This document shows positions 7,172-15,792 of a stretch of 64,000 nucleotides of DNA, piece after piece. A model generated the notes under the pieces. It made no database searches. It was not told the origin of the DNA and was given only the letters and a program-made list of their open reading frames with translations. The stretch comes from an uncultured Alphaproteobacteria bacterium. GTDB taxonomy: Bacteria > Pseudomonadota > Alphaproteobacteria > RF32 > CAG-239. The number at the start of each line of letters is the position of its first letter. Position 1 is the first letter of the stretch. Both the position numbers and the translations under genes were made by a program. The DNA lies in NCBI GenBank assembly GCA_949282205.1, contig CASDOS010000037.1:1-64000 (forward strand), in the 5' to 3' direction.

Positions 7172-8392
7172 ATGAAAGACGCCAGTAGAATTCAAGCCAT
7201 TATTGAAACGTTGGATCTTATTTTGGACGATAAATTTCCTGCCGATAATATTCTGGATAAATATTTTAAAGAACGTCGTTATATCGGTTCGAAAGACAGA
7301 CGCTTTATCGCTGATAACGTATGGAAAATTATTCGGCACAGATTGCATCTCTCCGAGGCACTCGGCGGAATTGTTTCCGCTCGCCTCTTTACGGCTCTTA
7401 ATTTTATTGATGAAGATTTAGACTTATTGTTTAACGGCGAAGAATACGCACCTCTCCCACTCAATAAAGATGAACGTACTTTGCTTGATAAAGCGCAATA
7501 TTTTGAAGATTTTTCCGAATGTGCTTGTTTCGAATGTCCGCGTTGGCTGTTTGATAAAATTAATAATCCGCAACTGATTGACGCGCTTAACGCTATCGCT
7601 CCGGTTGATGTTCGCGCTAATCTCGTTAATCGTGAACACGCCAAAGAACGCTTGAAAAAAGAGGGATTGTTCTTTTCTTTTACACCGCTCTCTCCTATCG
7701 GATTACGCTCTCATGACCGCGTCAACCTTAATAATTGTATGACATACCAAGATGGCGAAATTGAAGTTATGGATGAAGCATCGCAACTTATCTCTCTGCT
7801 ATGTCGAGTTAAACCTTTTCATAAAACAATCGACTATTGTGCCGGCGCAGGCGGAAAATCTTTGGCTATCGGGGCAATACTTCAAAATGAGGGACTTATT
7901 TGGGCTCACGATATCAGCCAAGAACGATTATCTCGTATCAAAAAAAGAGCTGAGCGTCTTGATATTCTTAATATTAAAACTATCCAAAATGTGCAAGATA
8001 ACGATTATTCTCGCTTTATTATTGACGCGCCTTGCTCCGGTTCCGGAACTTGGCGACGCACTCCTGACGCAAAGTATCGTTTATCTCCGCATAGACTCTC
8101 CGAACTTTGCCAAACTCAAGCTGAAATTTTAGATTTCGGCGCGGCGCATACCGCTCCCAACGGACGACTTATTTATATTACTTGCTCCGTTTTAGCTGAT
8201 GAAAATGAAAAACAAATTGATAATTTCTTGAAAAAACATTCGGATTTTCAACCGGTCAACCATCGTGATTTATGGATGGATACTCTTGATTTATCCGTCT
8301 TTCCGTTTGATTGCGATAAATGGCTCAAATTTTCTCCGCTTCGCACTCAAACCGATGGTTTCTTCTTTTGTGCTTTGCAAAAAAATTCTTAA
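7172..8392 (+). CDS. RsmB/NOP-family RNA (cytosine-C5) methyltransferase
   Basis: This 406-aa SAM-dependent enzyme has an N-terminal NusB-like/PUA-like region and a Rossmann methyltransferase domain. Motif I is DYCAGAGGKSLAIG. Motif IV is DAPCSGSGTWRR. Motif VI is TCSVLADENEKQ. The two catalytic cysteines of the m5C family (in PCSG and TCS) are present. It is related to RsmB, which modifies C967 of 16S rRNA, but the exact target here is unproven. The start at 7172 has AGGA upstream. The 36 codons before it are hydrophobic because they read through the promoter. Confidence 0.88.
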   Translation: MKDASRIQAIIETLDLILDDKFPADNILDKYFKERRYIGSKDRRFIADNVWKIIRHRLHLSEALGGIVSARLFTALNFIDEDLDLLFNGEEYAPLPLNKDERTLLDKAQYFEDFSECACFECPRWLFDKINNPQLIDALNAIAPVDVRANLVNREHAKERLKKEGLFFSFTPLSPIGLRSHDRVNLNNCMTYQDGEIEVMDEASQLISLLCRVKPFHKTIDYCAGAGGKSLAIGAILQNEGLIWAHDISQERLSRIKKRAERLDILNIKTIQNVQDNDYSRFIIDAPCSGSGTWRRTPDAKYRLSPHRLSELCQTQAEILDFGAAHTAPNGRLIYITCSVLADENEKQIDNFLKKHSDFQPVNHRDLWMDTLDLSVFPFDCDKWLKFSPLRTQTDGFFFCALQKNS

Positions 8393-8532
8393 TCAATTAG
8401 ACTGTGCTTAAATCTTTTTTATGACTTGATTTTTTCCTTGCTTTCTTATACTCTGGAGAAAATTTGAAATATTGGTCGGATATTGCTCCTTTTCTTTAAA
8501 AACATACACGAAAAAAGGAAATAATAACAGTT

Positions 8533-9117
8533 ATGATTTTATACTTGATGAGACATGGGCAAACAGATTGGAATGCTTCAGGTAAACTGCAAGGCAAAAC
8601 CGATACTGCGCTTAATGAAATCGGTGTTTCTCAAGTTTATAACGCTTCCGTGAAACTGCGCGGGGAACAAATTGAAACTATCTATGCCAGTGACCTTAAA
8701 CGCGCAAAAAAAAGCGCCGATATCGCCAGTAATGTCCTTGACTTGCCTGTTCATTATACTAAACGCTTGAGAGAAATGTGCTTCGGTAAAGCCGAAGGTA
8801 TGAAAAAAAATGATATTCAAGCTGTCTTCCCTTTTATCTATCAGGCTTTTAATGATATTAAAAATCCTGAACGCTATGCTATTTGTTATCCTGACGGCGA
8901 ATCTATCGGTGATGTCCAACAGCGCTTTATGAAACTCGTTAATAAATTGTTTGAGGAAGGACGAGAACGCGTTTTGTTGGTTACTCACGGTATGCTTATC
9001 CGTATTTTTACCGAAACTTGCCTGAAGAAAACTATCCGACTCGAAAATGGTTCCGTGTTGCGTGTGGTTTTTGATGAAAAATCCAAGAAATTTAAATCGC
9101 CTAAAATCCTTTTCTGA
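8533..9117 (+). CDS. Histidine phosphatase family protein (phosphoglycerate-mutase-like)
   Basis: This 194-aa protein starts with the RHG motif (LMRHGQTDWN) whose His takes the phosphate. It carries LQGKTDTALNEIG, the conserved Glu in LREMCFGKAEG, and the second catalytic His in LLVTHGMLIRI. Family members hydrolyse small phosphomonoesters (GpmB, CobC, PhoE) rather than acting as a glycolytic mutase. The specific substrate cannot be told from sequence. The gene stands alone between the RsmB-like and DUF805 genes on the same strand. Confidence 0.9.
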   Translation: MILYLMRHGQTDWNASGKLQGKTDTALNEIGVSQVYNASVKLRGEQIETIYASDLKRAKKSADIASNVLDLPVHYTKRLREMCFGKAEGMKKNDIQAVFPFIYQAFNDIKNPERYAICYPDGESIGDVQQRFMKLVNKLFEEGRERVLLVTHGMLIRIFTETCLKKTIRLENGSVLRVVFDEKSKKFKSPKILF

Positions 9118-9251
9118 ATCTTATAGGCCTTACTTAAATCTTTTCCCCCTCAAAAGAACGAAAAATCTGTGGTTTAAATCTATTGTCCTCTTGTAAATCC
9201 TATCTCTCTGAATATTATATAACTGATTTGTAATTTTTTTGTGAGGATAAT

Positions 9252-10286
9252 ATGGTTAGTAAAAAAACTGCTGCTTCTAGTGCTTCCGATATTAAATCGG
9301 ATAGTCCCGTTACAGAACCTAAGAAAAAAACTTCGTCTTCTAAATCTAAAACCGCTGCGCCTAAAAGCACTACAAAAAAAGATGTTGCCAAAAAGGTTGT
9401 TCCCGAAACTCATAATGTTGATGTTGTCGGTGAGGTGTTAAACGTAAAATCTCGTAATGACGCTAAAAAATCCTCACATGCCTCAAAAACTGTTGAAGTT
9501 AAAGCCGAAACTCCGGCTATTGTCGAAAAAAGCTCTAAAACTGTTTTAACTAATGCTAAACGCTCTTCCGTTAAGGAAAATGCTAAAATTGCCGAGGCTA
9601 AAAAATTTGCAGAAATGAAAGAACATCTTGCCGATGTCGATGCCATTAATGAAACTTGCGGACAAGATTGTTGCGGCGGGGCTTGGTGCGCTTGGATTCA
9701 TGCTTATAAAAATATTTTTAACTTCAAAGGCAGATCTTCGCGGTTTGAATTTTGGAGCTTTATGTTGATTAATATCTTTGCGTTGCTTTTAGTCAGCTTT
9801 GGAATTGAATTACTCTCTCCTTCTACGGTTGCTCTTGTCTTGACCGTTTTAATTTATCTTGTTGAAATTGTCGTTTATTTATCTCTATTCGTAAGACGTT
9901 TACATGATGCAGGTTATAGCGCGTGGAAAGGCTTTTTTAGACCCCTACTCATTTCTTGGGTTTTAACCGGTGTTGTTTCTTTTTATGGTATTATGTATCC
10001 GCAAAGTCATCCGGAAAATGTGAAAACCTTTATCTCTATAGCCTCTCTTGCTGTCGTTCTTTTGCTTGTTTATGGATACTACGGTATCAAAACTTTTATT
10101 GCAGCCGGTTTCTTTGAAGAAGAACGCAACGCAAACGTATATGGCGCGGCTTCCTTTATTGATGATGCTCACAAAATGAAAAGTTTGAGATATGCGGCTA
10201 TTTATCTTTTAATCATTATTCTCGGATATCTCATCTCTCTGTCTTCTATTTTTTATAGTGCATTGGAGGCGCTCTATTCTTATTAG
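9252..10286 (+). CDS. DUF805 membrane protein with basic low-complexity N-terminus
   Basis: This 344-aa protein has about 130 N-terminal residues rich in Lys, Ala, Ser and Thr (for example KKKTSSSKSKTAAPKS), resembling a nucleic-acid-binding or linker tail. A CGQDCCGGAWC cysteine cluster follows. The DUF805 domain contains KGRSSRFEFWSF, about four membrane segments, and the RRLHDAGYSAW signature. The family's function is unknown. Most DUF805 proteins are only ~120-180 aa, so the extension is unusual. Start ATG with GAGGATAAT upstream. A strong terminator follows at 10308. Confidence 0.85.
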   Translation: MVSKKTAASSASDIKSDSPVTEPKKKTSSSKSKTAAPKSTTKKDVAKKVVPETHNVDVVGEVLNVKSRNDAKKSSHASKTVEVKAETPAIVEKSSKTVLTNAKRSSVKENAKIAEAKKFAEMKEHLADVDAINETCGQDCCGGAWCAWIHAYKNIFNFKGRSSRFEFWSFMLINIFALLLVSFGIELLSPSTVALVLTVLIYLVEIVVYLSLFVRRLHDAGYSAWKGFFRPLLISWVLTGVVSFYGIMYPQSHPENVKTFISIASLAVVLLLVYGYYGIKTFIAAGFFEEERNANVYGAASFIDDAHKMKSLRYAAIYLLIIILGYLISLSSIFYSALEALYSY

Positions 10287-10307
10287 CAGAAATGACTGGC
10301 TTACTTT

Positions 10308-10340
10308 GAGGAAACAAGTCCAAACTTGTTTCCTCTTTTT
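10308..10340 (+). terminator. Rho-independent terminator after the DUF805 gene
   Basis: GAGGAAACAAGT and ACTTGTTTCCTC pair around CCAA and are followed by TTTTT, 21 bases past the stop. Confidence 0.92.
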
Positions 10341-10397
10341 GATGGTTTAAAACTAAACTATATTTATCAAAATTTTGTTATCTTTTATGGGGAAAAT

Positions 10398-11219
10398 ATG
10401 CTCAAAATTTTGTTAATTACAAACGATACTTATGGAGATGGGGAAGATTCTTTTTTGTTACAATGGCTACAACGTGACTTTCTTGTTAATCTTTATGATA
10501 TCAGCCAACCTTTGCCGCTCAATTTAACTTCCTTTGATTTATTCTTATTCCGAAATGCTTGGCCGGGGCGTATCTATTATCGAAAAATCCAAAAAATTGT
10601 TCAAATCGCTTCCGAAAATAACATCATTATCTATAATTCTCTTGAACAGAAATCTCTACAATTTCCACAAAAAGAATATTTGTATTACCTTTGTGAGCTT
10701 TGTCCTTATGTCATTCCTACTTATAAAAATTTAGCTGATTTTCCCGAAAACGTCCCTATCCTTATTAAACCAAAAAACGGAGGTTCTTCCTATGGTGTTC
10801 AGATTTTTTCAAACAAACAACTCATTCCTCAAAATCTAAAATTAGATAACTACATTCTTCAAGAATTTTTAGAACTTAAAAAAGAAGTCAGCTTTTACTT
10901 TATTGATAAGAAATTTATTTATGCTTTGCAAACAAAACAAGCCGGTATGAATTATCGTTGGGATTTGCAAGAATTTACGCCCACCGATGTTATGCTTAAT
11001 CTTGCTCAATACTTTGTCAACTGGAACGATATGAAATACGGAATTGACCGAATCGATTTTGGACTAACTTATGACGATAAACTTCTCTTGATGGAAATTG
11101 AAAGTGACAGAAGTTATCTCAGCCTAGAAGAACTTTCTTCGCAAACGCTTACTCGCTTTCTTGATGAGTTCAAAAAATCTTTGCTTCTGGCTTACTCGCA
11201 CTCTCGCCTAATTATTTAA
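10398..11219 (+). CDS. ATP-grasp-like enzyme
   Basis: This 273-aa protein shows an ATP-grasp pattern. ILIKPKNGGSSYGVQIF is the lysine/glycine-rich nucleotide loop, YILQEFLEL is the hinge strand, and RIDFGL plus LLMEIESDRSYLSL resemble the metal-binding Asp/Glu-Asn end with substitutions. ATP-grasp enzymes ligate carboxylates to amines or thiols; the substrate here is not inferable. The frame is open from 10326, but that part overlaps the upstream terminator. The ATG at 10398 has a GGGGAAAAT ribosome site. It appears to be a single gene. Confidence 0.75.
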   Translation: MLKILLITNDTYGDGEDSFLLQWLQRDFLVNLYDISQPLPLNLTSFDLFLFRNAWPGRIYYRKIQKIVQIASENNIIIYNSLEQKSLQFPQKEYLYYLCELCPYVIPTYKNLADFPENVPILIKPKNGGSSYGVQIFSNKQLIPQNLKLDNYILQEFLELKKEVSFYFIDKKFIYALQTKQAGMNYRWDLQEFTPTDVMLNLAQYFVNWNDMKYGIDRIDFGLTYDDKLLLMEIESDRSYLSLEELSSQTLTRFLDEFKKSLLLAYSHSRLII

Positions 11220-11263
11220 ATTCTTTTATCCCTCTTCGTCTTAGAATTGAGCCTCAACTCTTT

Positions 11264-11950
11264 TTATATATACTCTGCATTAAGCGCTTGTAAAATAACA
11301 TCTACCATTAGAGCTGCCTTTTCGGGCACATTTTGCCAAAAATTGTTATATTCTTCTTCTTGATTGGGTTTACCCACAACATCACTGATTATGCGCAAAG
11401 AAATATATGGACGACGCTCATTTAAAAATGCGGTTTGCGCAATAGCGGCACTTTCCATATCAACAGCCAGAGCTTCCGGAAATTCTTTCTTTATTTCTTT
11501 TAATCGTTTCGCGTCGGTCAAAAATTTATCACCACTCACTGTTAAACCCACTTTTAAATAGCCTTCCGGTATGCCTTCGACAATCTTTTCGATAATATTC
11601 GGGCGCGTTGCAAAATACAAAGGCATTCCTTGTACCTGTCCCTTTGCATTCGGCTCGCCGCACCATACATCATGGTAGCATACCTTTTCGGCAAGAACGA
11701 TATCTCCTTGTTGCAAACTTTCATCAATTCCTCCGGCAAGTCCCGTTGTCATTAACATATCTGCTCCCGCATCACAGGCTTTTTGCGCCGCCAGAGCTGC
11801 ATTAACTTTGCCGATACCGCTTTTTATCAGCAATATCTTTTTACCATGTGCTTTGGCTTGCGGAATATCTCCGTCTTCGGAAAAATCATATAGTTTGCGG
11901 ACAGTTTCATATTCACTATCCATCGCGGTTATTATCGCTAGGGTGGTCAT
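11264..11950 (-). CDS. mtnN: 5'-methylthioadenosine/S-adenosylhomocysteine nucleosidase
   Basis: This 228-aa enzyme cleaves adenine from methylthioadenosine and S-adenosylhomocysteine, recycling by-products of SAM-dependent reactions including radical SAM enzymes. Signature regions are AIITAMDSEYE, TTGLAGGID (nucleoside loop), LTVSGDKFL, VDMESAAIAQ (ribose-binding Met-Glu) and the catalytic Asp in RIISDVVG. Length is typical (~230). It starts 11 bases after the lexA stop with GAGGAATAAAG upstream, so it is very probably co-transcribed with lexA and therefore under SOS control. Confidence 0.94.
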   Translation of the reverse strand: MTTLAIITAMDSEYETVRKLYDFSEDGDIPQAKAHGKKILLIKSGIGKVNAALAAQKACDAGADMLMTTGLAGGIDESLQQGDIVLAEKVCYHDVWCGEPNAKGQVQGMPLYFATRPNIIEKIVEGIPEGYLKVGLTVSGDKFLTDAKRLKEIKKEFPEALAVDMESAAIAQTAFLNERRPYISLRIISDVVGKPNQEEEYNNFWQNVPEKAALMVDVILQALNAEYI

Positions 11951-11961
11951 CTTTATTCCTC

Positions 11962-12639
11962 TTAATTATATTTACGAACGATACCGTATAAAATTCCCTG
12001 TATCTTCAAGCGGTCTGCCGTTAATTTTATCGGGCTGTAATCTTTATTGCACGGCAAGAGCCACACTTCATTACCTCCCTTTTTATCCAAAACTTTTAAC
12101 GTCGCTTCCTCATTATCGACCAAGGCCACCACTATTTGACCGTTTTCGGCTCTATCCGCTCTTCTGATAATCGCCGTATCGCCGTCAAATATCCCCGCCT
12201 CTATCATCGACTCTCCTTCAATCGTCAGCGCATATAACTCTGATTTGGTCGAAAAACTTTTCGGTATATATATGTATTCAGACGGATTGGCTATTGCTTC
12301 TATCGGTGTTCCCGCAGCAATCTTTCCATACAAAGGTATCATCAAGGAAAATTCAGCCTCACCGTTATCATTTGCAAAATGCTCCTGTTCTTCAAGCTCT
12401 TCTGCCTCGTCAAAATGTGCCTCTATTTGCGGCACTTTCAATACTTCCAAAGCGCGGGCTTTATGCGCTAATTTACGAATAAATCCTCTTTCTTCCAAGG
12501 CGTTTATCAATGCGTGTATGCCTGATTTTGATTTTAACCCGACTGCGTTTTTCATTTCTTCAAATGATGGTGAATGCCCGGTTTCTTTAATGAAATTATC
12601 TATATAAACCAGTAACTTATGTTGTTTCGGCGTTAACAT
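11962..12639 (-). CDS. lexA: LexA repressor
   Basis: This 225-aa SOS repressor and self-cleaving protease has a winged helix at residues 1-65 (MLTPKQHKLL, GHSPSFEEMKNAVGL). An acidic linker is followed by the S24 peptidase domain with the cleavage site A109-G110. The catalytic Ser144 lies in EGESMIEAG and Lys182 in ATLKVL. All residues for RecA-stimulated autocleavage are present. It has a GGAGGGAAT ribosome site, and a perfect alphaproteobacterial SOS box lies 26-40 bases upstream of the start, so autoregulation is expected. mtnN follows in the same operon. Confidence 0.97.
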   Translation of the reverse strand: MLTPKQHKLLVYIDNFIKETGHSPSFEEMKNAVGLKSKSGIHALINALEERGFIRKLAHKARALEVLKVPQIEAHFDEAEELEEQEHFANDNGEAEFSLMIPLYGKIAAGTPIEAIANPSEYIYIPKSFSTKSELYALTIEGESMIEAGIFDGDTAIIRRADRAENGQIVVALVDNEEATLKVLDKKGGNEVWLLPCNKDYSPIKLTADRLKIQGILYGIVRKYN

Positions 12640-12664
12640 ATTCCCTCCGTCTGCTCTTAATTTT

Positions 12665-12679
12665 GTTCTACTTTAGTTC
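12665..12679 (-). promoter_or_regulatory. LexA operator (SOS box, direct repeat GTTC-N7-GTTC)
   Basis: Reads GTTCTACTTTAGTTC on the plus strand (GAAC-N7-GAAC on the coding strand of lexA). This is exactly the direct-repeat LexA site known from alphaproteobacteria and not the enterobacterial CTGT-N8-ACAG form. Confidence 0.9.
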
Positions 12680-12715
12680 TTTTTATTTCACTTGTCAAGC
12701 GCTTTTTTTTTATAC

Positions 12716-13999
12716 TTAATTCTCACCTCTTTGACAAGAACGCAGACGCCCTAAGTATTCTTGCTTGCTTAAACCGTACCCCTCTCTTATCAATCCTTTG
12801 TCCGTCAAATTTTCTTCCAATAAGCGACGACGCATTTCTAGAACATTATAACTTATCTGTTTATCGGTTTTCTTCGGATGCTCATACCCGTATGTCTTAT
12901 GCTGTATCGCTCTTAATATCTTTAATACCGTTGCTACCTTAATATCCGTTCCCGCTAACTCATTCGCTACGTTCGGATAGGAATATACCAAACTTAACGG
13001 TAATATCTTTTTGTACGCTTCCGGATACTTTCCCCACCCGATGTCAAAACGCGGCTCGCCTTTTGTGCGATACGGATGTGCCGTGCAGTTGCCGATAATA
13101 ATATCTGAGGCGATACCGTTCAGATTATCATACGAAAAATAACGCTCATACTCGCTTTGACTGGGCTTGTAGCTTGGCATTATAAAATTAACTCCCGTAC
13201 ACTTTCCCGTTTTTTCCATTTGCGCAAAGCTCCATGCGAATTCCGTTGCTATGCGTGTTTGATATACCGGATATCCAAACATCACCAATCTTACTTCTTT
13301 GTCGCCCCATATCTTATTCTTGATTGCGGCTAATCTTTCTATATTGTCTTCCGTCGAAATGTCATACGCCTCACTTATACACTCATCCACTATTTCATGC
13401 GACACGCCCATCGCCTTAAAATAGCGGCGATACAGCTCCTGCTCGGAGCCGACATTGTACTCTAATCTCGAATCGCTGAAATCGGAATTACCTTGATTGT
13501 CTTTTAATCCCAGAAAAATCAACTTTACCGCTCTATCGGTGCGGCGAAAATGCTTAAACCATGCATACACCGCAGGACTGGCGGCGCCGGGATGACCAGA
13601 AAATACAACAAACGCGTCCGTGTCTTCCGGCAATCGGCTATAATCGCATCCGATGATTTCTCGATTGTATCCCTCAAATCTTATTACCTCACCGGCTTTT
13701 ATGCGACCTTGCTCTTCGGCTCTTAATATGGTTTTCTTTTCTGACGGCAATAATAAAAACTCCGGTATCGGTTCTTTAATCTCTCTCGCGTTTTTCGCTT
13801 TTTCTATCGCTTCTTTTAGCGTTAAATCTTTCTTGCTTGCTAATTCACTTGCATAGCGTACATAACTTACAAACGTGATAAACTCCTCTTTATAATGACC
13901 GCGGCGACACCATGCCCGAGCATAATCTCGATATTCGACTTCTCGTTGTTCGCAGACTGCTTGCACTATTTGTTCATATACACTTATACGACGCGTCAT
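12716..13999 (-). CDS. DUF218/YdcF-like domain protein
   Basis: This 427-aa protein has a helical N-terminal part (~1-125) and a Rossmann-like core. The core resembles the DUF218 family (YdcF/SanA/ElyC): DAFVVFSGHPGA, VKLIFLG, the ISTEDNIERL segment matching the family's conserved S-T-E-N-I helix, and LVMFGYPVYQTR. Cysteine- and histidine-containing GNCTAHPYR follows. DUF218 proteins are implicated in envelope polysaccharide processes, but biochemistry is largely unknown. Assignment rests on motif resemblance only. There is no membrane segment, unlike SanA/ElyC. Start ATG with AGAGGTAAGGG. Confidence 0.7.
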   Translation of the reverse strand: MTRRISVYEQIVQAVCEQREVEYRDYARAWCRRGHYKEEFITFVSYVRYASELASKKDLTLKEAIEKAKNAREIKEPIPEFLLLPSEKKTILRAEEQGRIKAGEVIRFEGYNREIIGCDYSRLPEDTDAFVVFSGHPGAASPAVYAWFKHFRRTDRAVKLIFLGLKDNQGNSDFSDSRLEYNVGSEQELYRRYFKAMGVSHEIVDECISEAYDISTEDNIERLAAIKNKIWGDKEVRLVMFGYPVYQTRIATEFAWSFAQMEKTGKCTGVNFIMPSYKPSQSEYERYFSYDNLNGIASDIIIGNCTAHPYRTKGEPRFDIGWGKYPEAYKKILPLSLVYSYPNVANELAGTDIKVATVLKILRAIQHKTYGYEHPKKTDKQISYNVLEMRRRLLEENLTDKGLIREGYGLSKQEYLGRLRSCQRGEN

Positions 14000-14118
14000 C
14001 CCTTACCTCTTTTATTTTATTGTTCGGATTTTACTAAATGTTCGTAAATTTTTCGTATATTTTAGTATATTATTAACTTTTATCCGGCTAAACATCTGTA
14101 TAGTTGGTGAGGTGTTTT

Positions 14119-14817
14119 ATGAGTATCTTTAAATACAAAGCTTTTAAATCCGGTGATAAAGTCAGTAAACTTATTGTTTTTTTGCATGGATATAACAGTT
14201 GTATTGAAGATGTTGAACCTTTTGCAGAATCTTTGGCTAAAGATGTCGAAGGGGCGTTGGTTGTTGTTCCTGAAGCCGATATGCAAAGCGAACGTAATCC
14301 CTCTAAGAAACAATGGTATGCTCTGGTTGATGTCGATCCCGACAGAAAGAGAAGAAAACCTGAAACACCTACGGCGGAAATTGTGGAAATTTATAATAAA
14401 ACAGGATTGAGAATCAGTCAGGCGGCTAAGAAAATAAATACTTTTATCACTTCTTTGCAACATGAACTTAAAGTTAAAAATAAAGATACTTTTGTTATGG
14501 GTTTTTCACAAGGCGCCATGCTTTCAATGTATGTCGGTTTGACGCGTAAATATGAACTCGGCGGGGTTTTTCCGTTTGCCGGTATTATTTGTGGCAAGGA
14601 TATGCTTGAAAAAGAACTTTCTTCACGTCCCGAAATTTATTTGTTCCATGGAACAAGTGATTTGTCCGTACAGTATAAAACTCTCGATTTTACAAAAGAT
14701 TGGTTGGAGAAACATAATATTGATTGGGAAGCTATTGAATATGACGGTATTGAACATCGCCTTATTGACGATGAGATGAAAGATGCCGCTTCCATCATCA
14801 ATCGGCGTTATATCTAG
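14119..14817 (+). CDS. Alpha/beta-hydrolase, carboxylesterase/phospholipase type
   Basis: This 232-aa cytoplasmic hydrolase resembles bacterial carboxylesterase YpfH and acyl-protein-thioesterase relatives. It has IVFLHGYNS (oxyanion strand), the nucleophile elbow GFSQGAM, a PEIYLFHGTSD strand with the acid Asp, and the catalytic His in DGIEHRL. Preferred substrates would be short esters or lysophospholipids. The start at 14119 has GGTGAGG upstream; the frame opens 15 bases earlier. It converges on the glycosyltransferase-like gene at 14825 with only seven bases between stops and no clear terminator. Confidence 0.87.
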   Translation: MSIFKYKAFKSGDKVSKLIVFLHGYNSCIEDVEPFAESLAKDVEGALVVVPEADMQSERNPSKKQWYALVDVDPDRKRRKPETPTAEIVEIYNKTGLRISQAAKKINTFITSLQHELKVKNKDTFVMGFSQGAMLSMYVGLTRKYELGGVFPFAGIICGKDMLEKELSSRPEIYLFHGTSDLSVQYKTLDFTKDWLEKHNIDWEAIEYDGIEHRLIDDEMKDAASIINRRYI

Positions 14818-14824
14818 TCTTTTC

Positions 14825-15790
14825 TTATGCGGTTTTATTTAGCCACTCTATGATTTCGTGTAATCTTCGTGCCGATGCGGCGGAACTTAATTTTTCGGCA
14901 GTTATCTTTTGTGCATTTATTACTTTACTTCGCATTATCTCAGGATGATTGAGGTAATAGTTCACTTGTTTCGGAAAATCTTCCAATTGCTCATAAATGA
15001 TAATATTATCGCCATATATTTCTTTTGCCGCTGAATTCGGTGAACTTATTACTAACCCTCCCGAAGCCGTAGCTTCTAATATTTCCGTATTGATTATTTT
15101 GCTCTCGGTACTGACGGCTTCATTATATACGGCTATAATTTGCGCTTTTGATAAAAATTCCCGTCTTTCGGCTTCATCCCCGTCCTTATCCGGCAAAATA
15201 TTTTCGTTGTTTTCCCAAAAGCGACCGAGAAATTTTACATTCGGTTCTTGGCGCAATTTTTCCGCTAACGGCGATGGCTTATTGTTATCACCGTAATACA
15301 CTAGCGGATATTCCTTATAGCCGGATTTAAAATTGTTCTGATTAATATAAAAATCTGCCAAATTTACCCCTAAAATAAATTTGGCGCTTTGAATATTTGA
15401 ACGGCTGTAGTGTTCATATAAATCTTGATACGGTGTCAAAACAATCAGGCGCGTTTGTATTTCTTGCCAATTCAGTGGATAGTAGTCCTCATTATAAATA
15501 AAATTATATTTTGCTTGAGATTTATTGATTTCTTTTATATATTCGGGTGCTTTGAACCATATGCCTATATCTTCTTGGCGCGGCATATTCGAAGAATTTA
15601 ATTTGACTTCATATCCCAGTCCTCTCAATTCTTTTATAAAACCAAGCTCGCGGCTGTTCGGATGGAGGGATTTCGTATATATATATATCGTTTCTTTCCC
15701 GATTGACAAAAACGGCAGGACGCATAGCGTCACTGCCGCAACTACTACCAATATACATAAAACAAATTTATGTGCTATCGGCAACTTCAT
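14825..15790 (-). CDS. Membrane-anchored glycosyltransferase-like protein (paralog 2)
   Basis: This 321-aa protein has one N-terminal membrane segment (~10-30). The body ends in a GT-B C-terminal fold of the CgeB/Glyco_trans_1_2 type: KFLGRFWENN, ISKA-like FLSKAQIIAVYNEA, NTEILEATASGGLVISSPN and a helical tail. The TASGG loop is where GT-B enzymes usually bind the donor. It follows its paralog at 15793 by two bases, so they form a tandem operon. If the anchor is N-in, the body is periplasmic, where nucleotide sugars are not expected. Either the topology or the activity is unusual. The acceptor is unknown. Confidence 0.72.
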   Translation of the reverse strand: MKLPIAHKFVLCILVVVAAVTLCVLPFLSIGKETIYIYTKSLHPNSRELGFIKELRGLGYEVKLNSSNMPRQEDIGIWFKAPEYIKEINKSQAKYNFIYNEDYYPLNWQEIQTRLIVLTPYQDLYEHYSRSNIQSAKFILGVNLADFYINQNNFKSGYKEYPLVYYGDNNKPSPLAEKLRQEPNVKFLGRFWENNENILPDKDGDEAERREFLSKAQIIAVYNEAVSTESKIINTEILEATASGGLVISSPNSAAKEIYGDNIIIYEQLEDFPKQVNYYLNHPEIMRSKVINAQKITAEKLSSAASARRLHEIIEWLNKTA

Positions 15791-15792
15791 CT

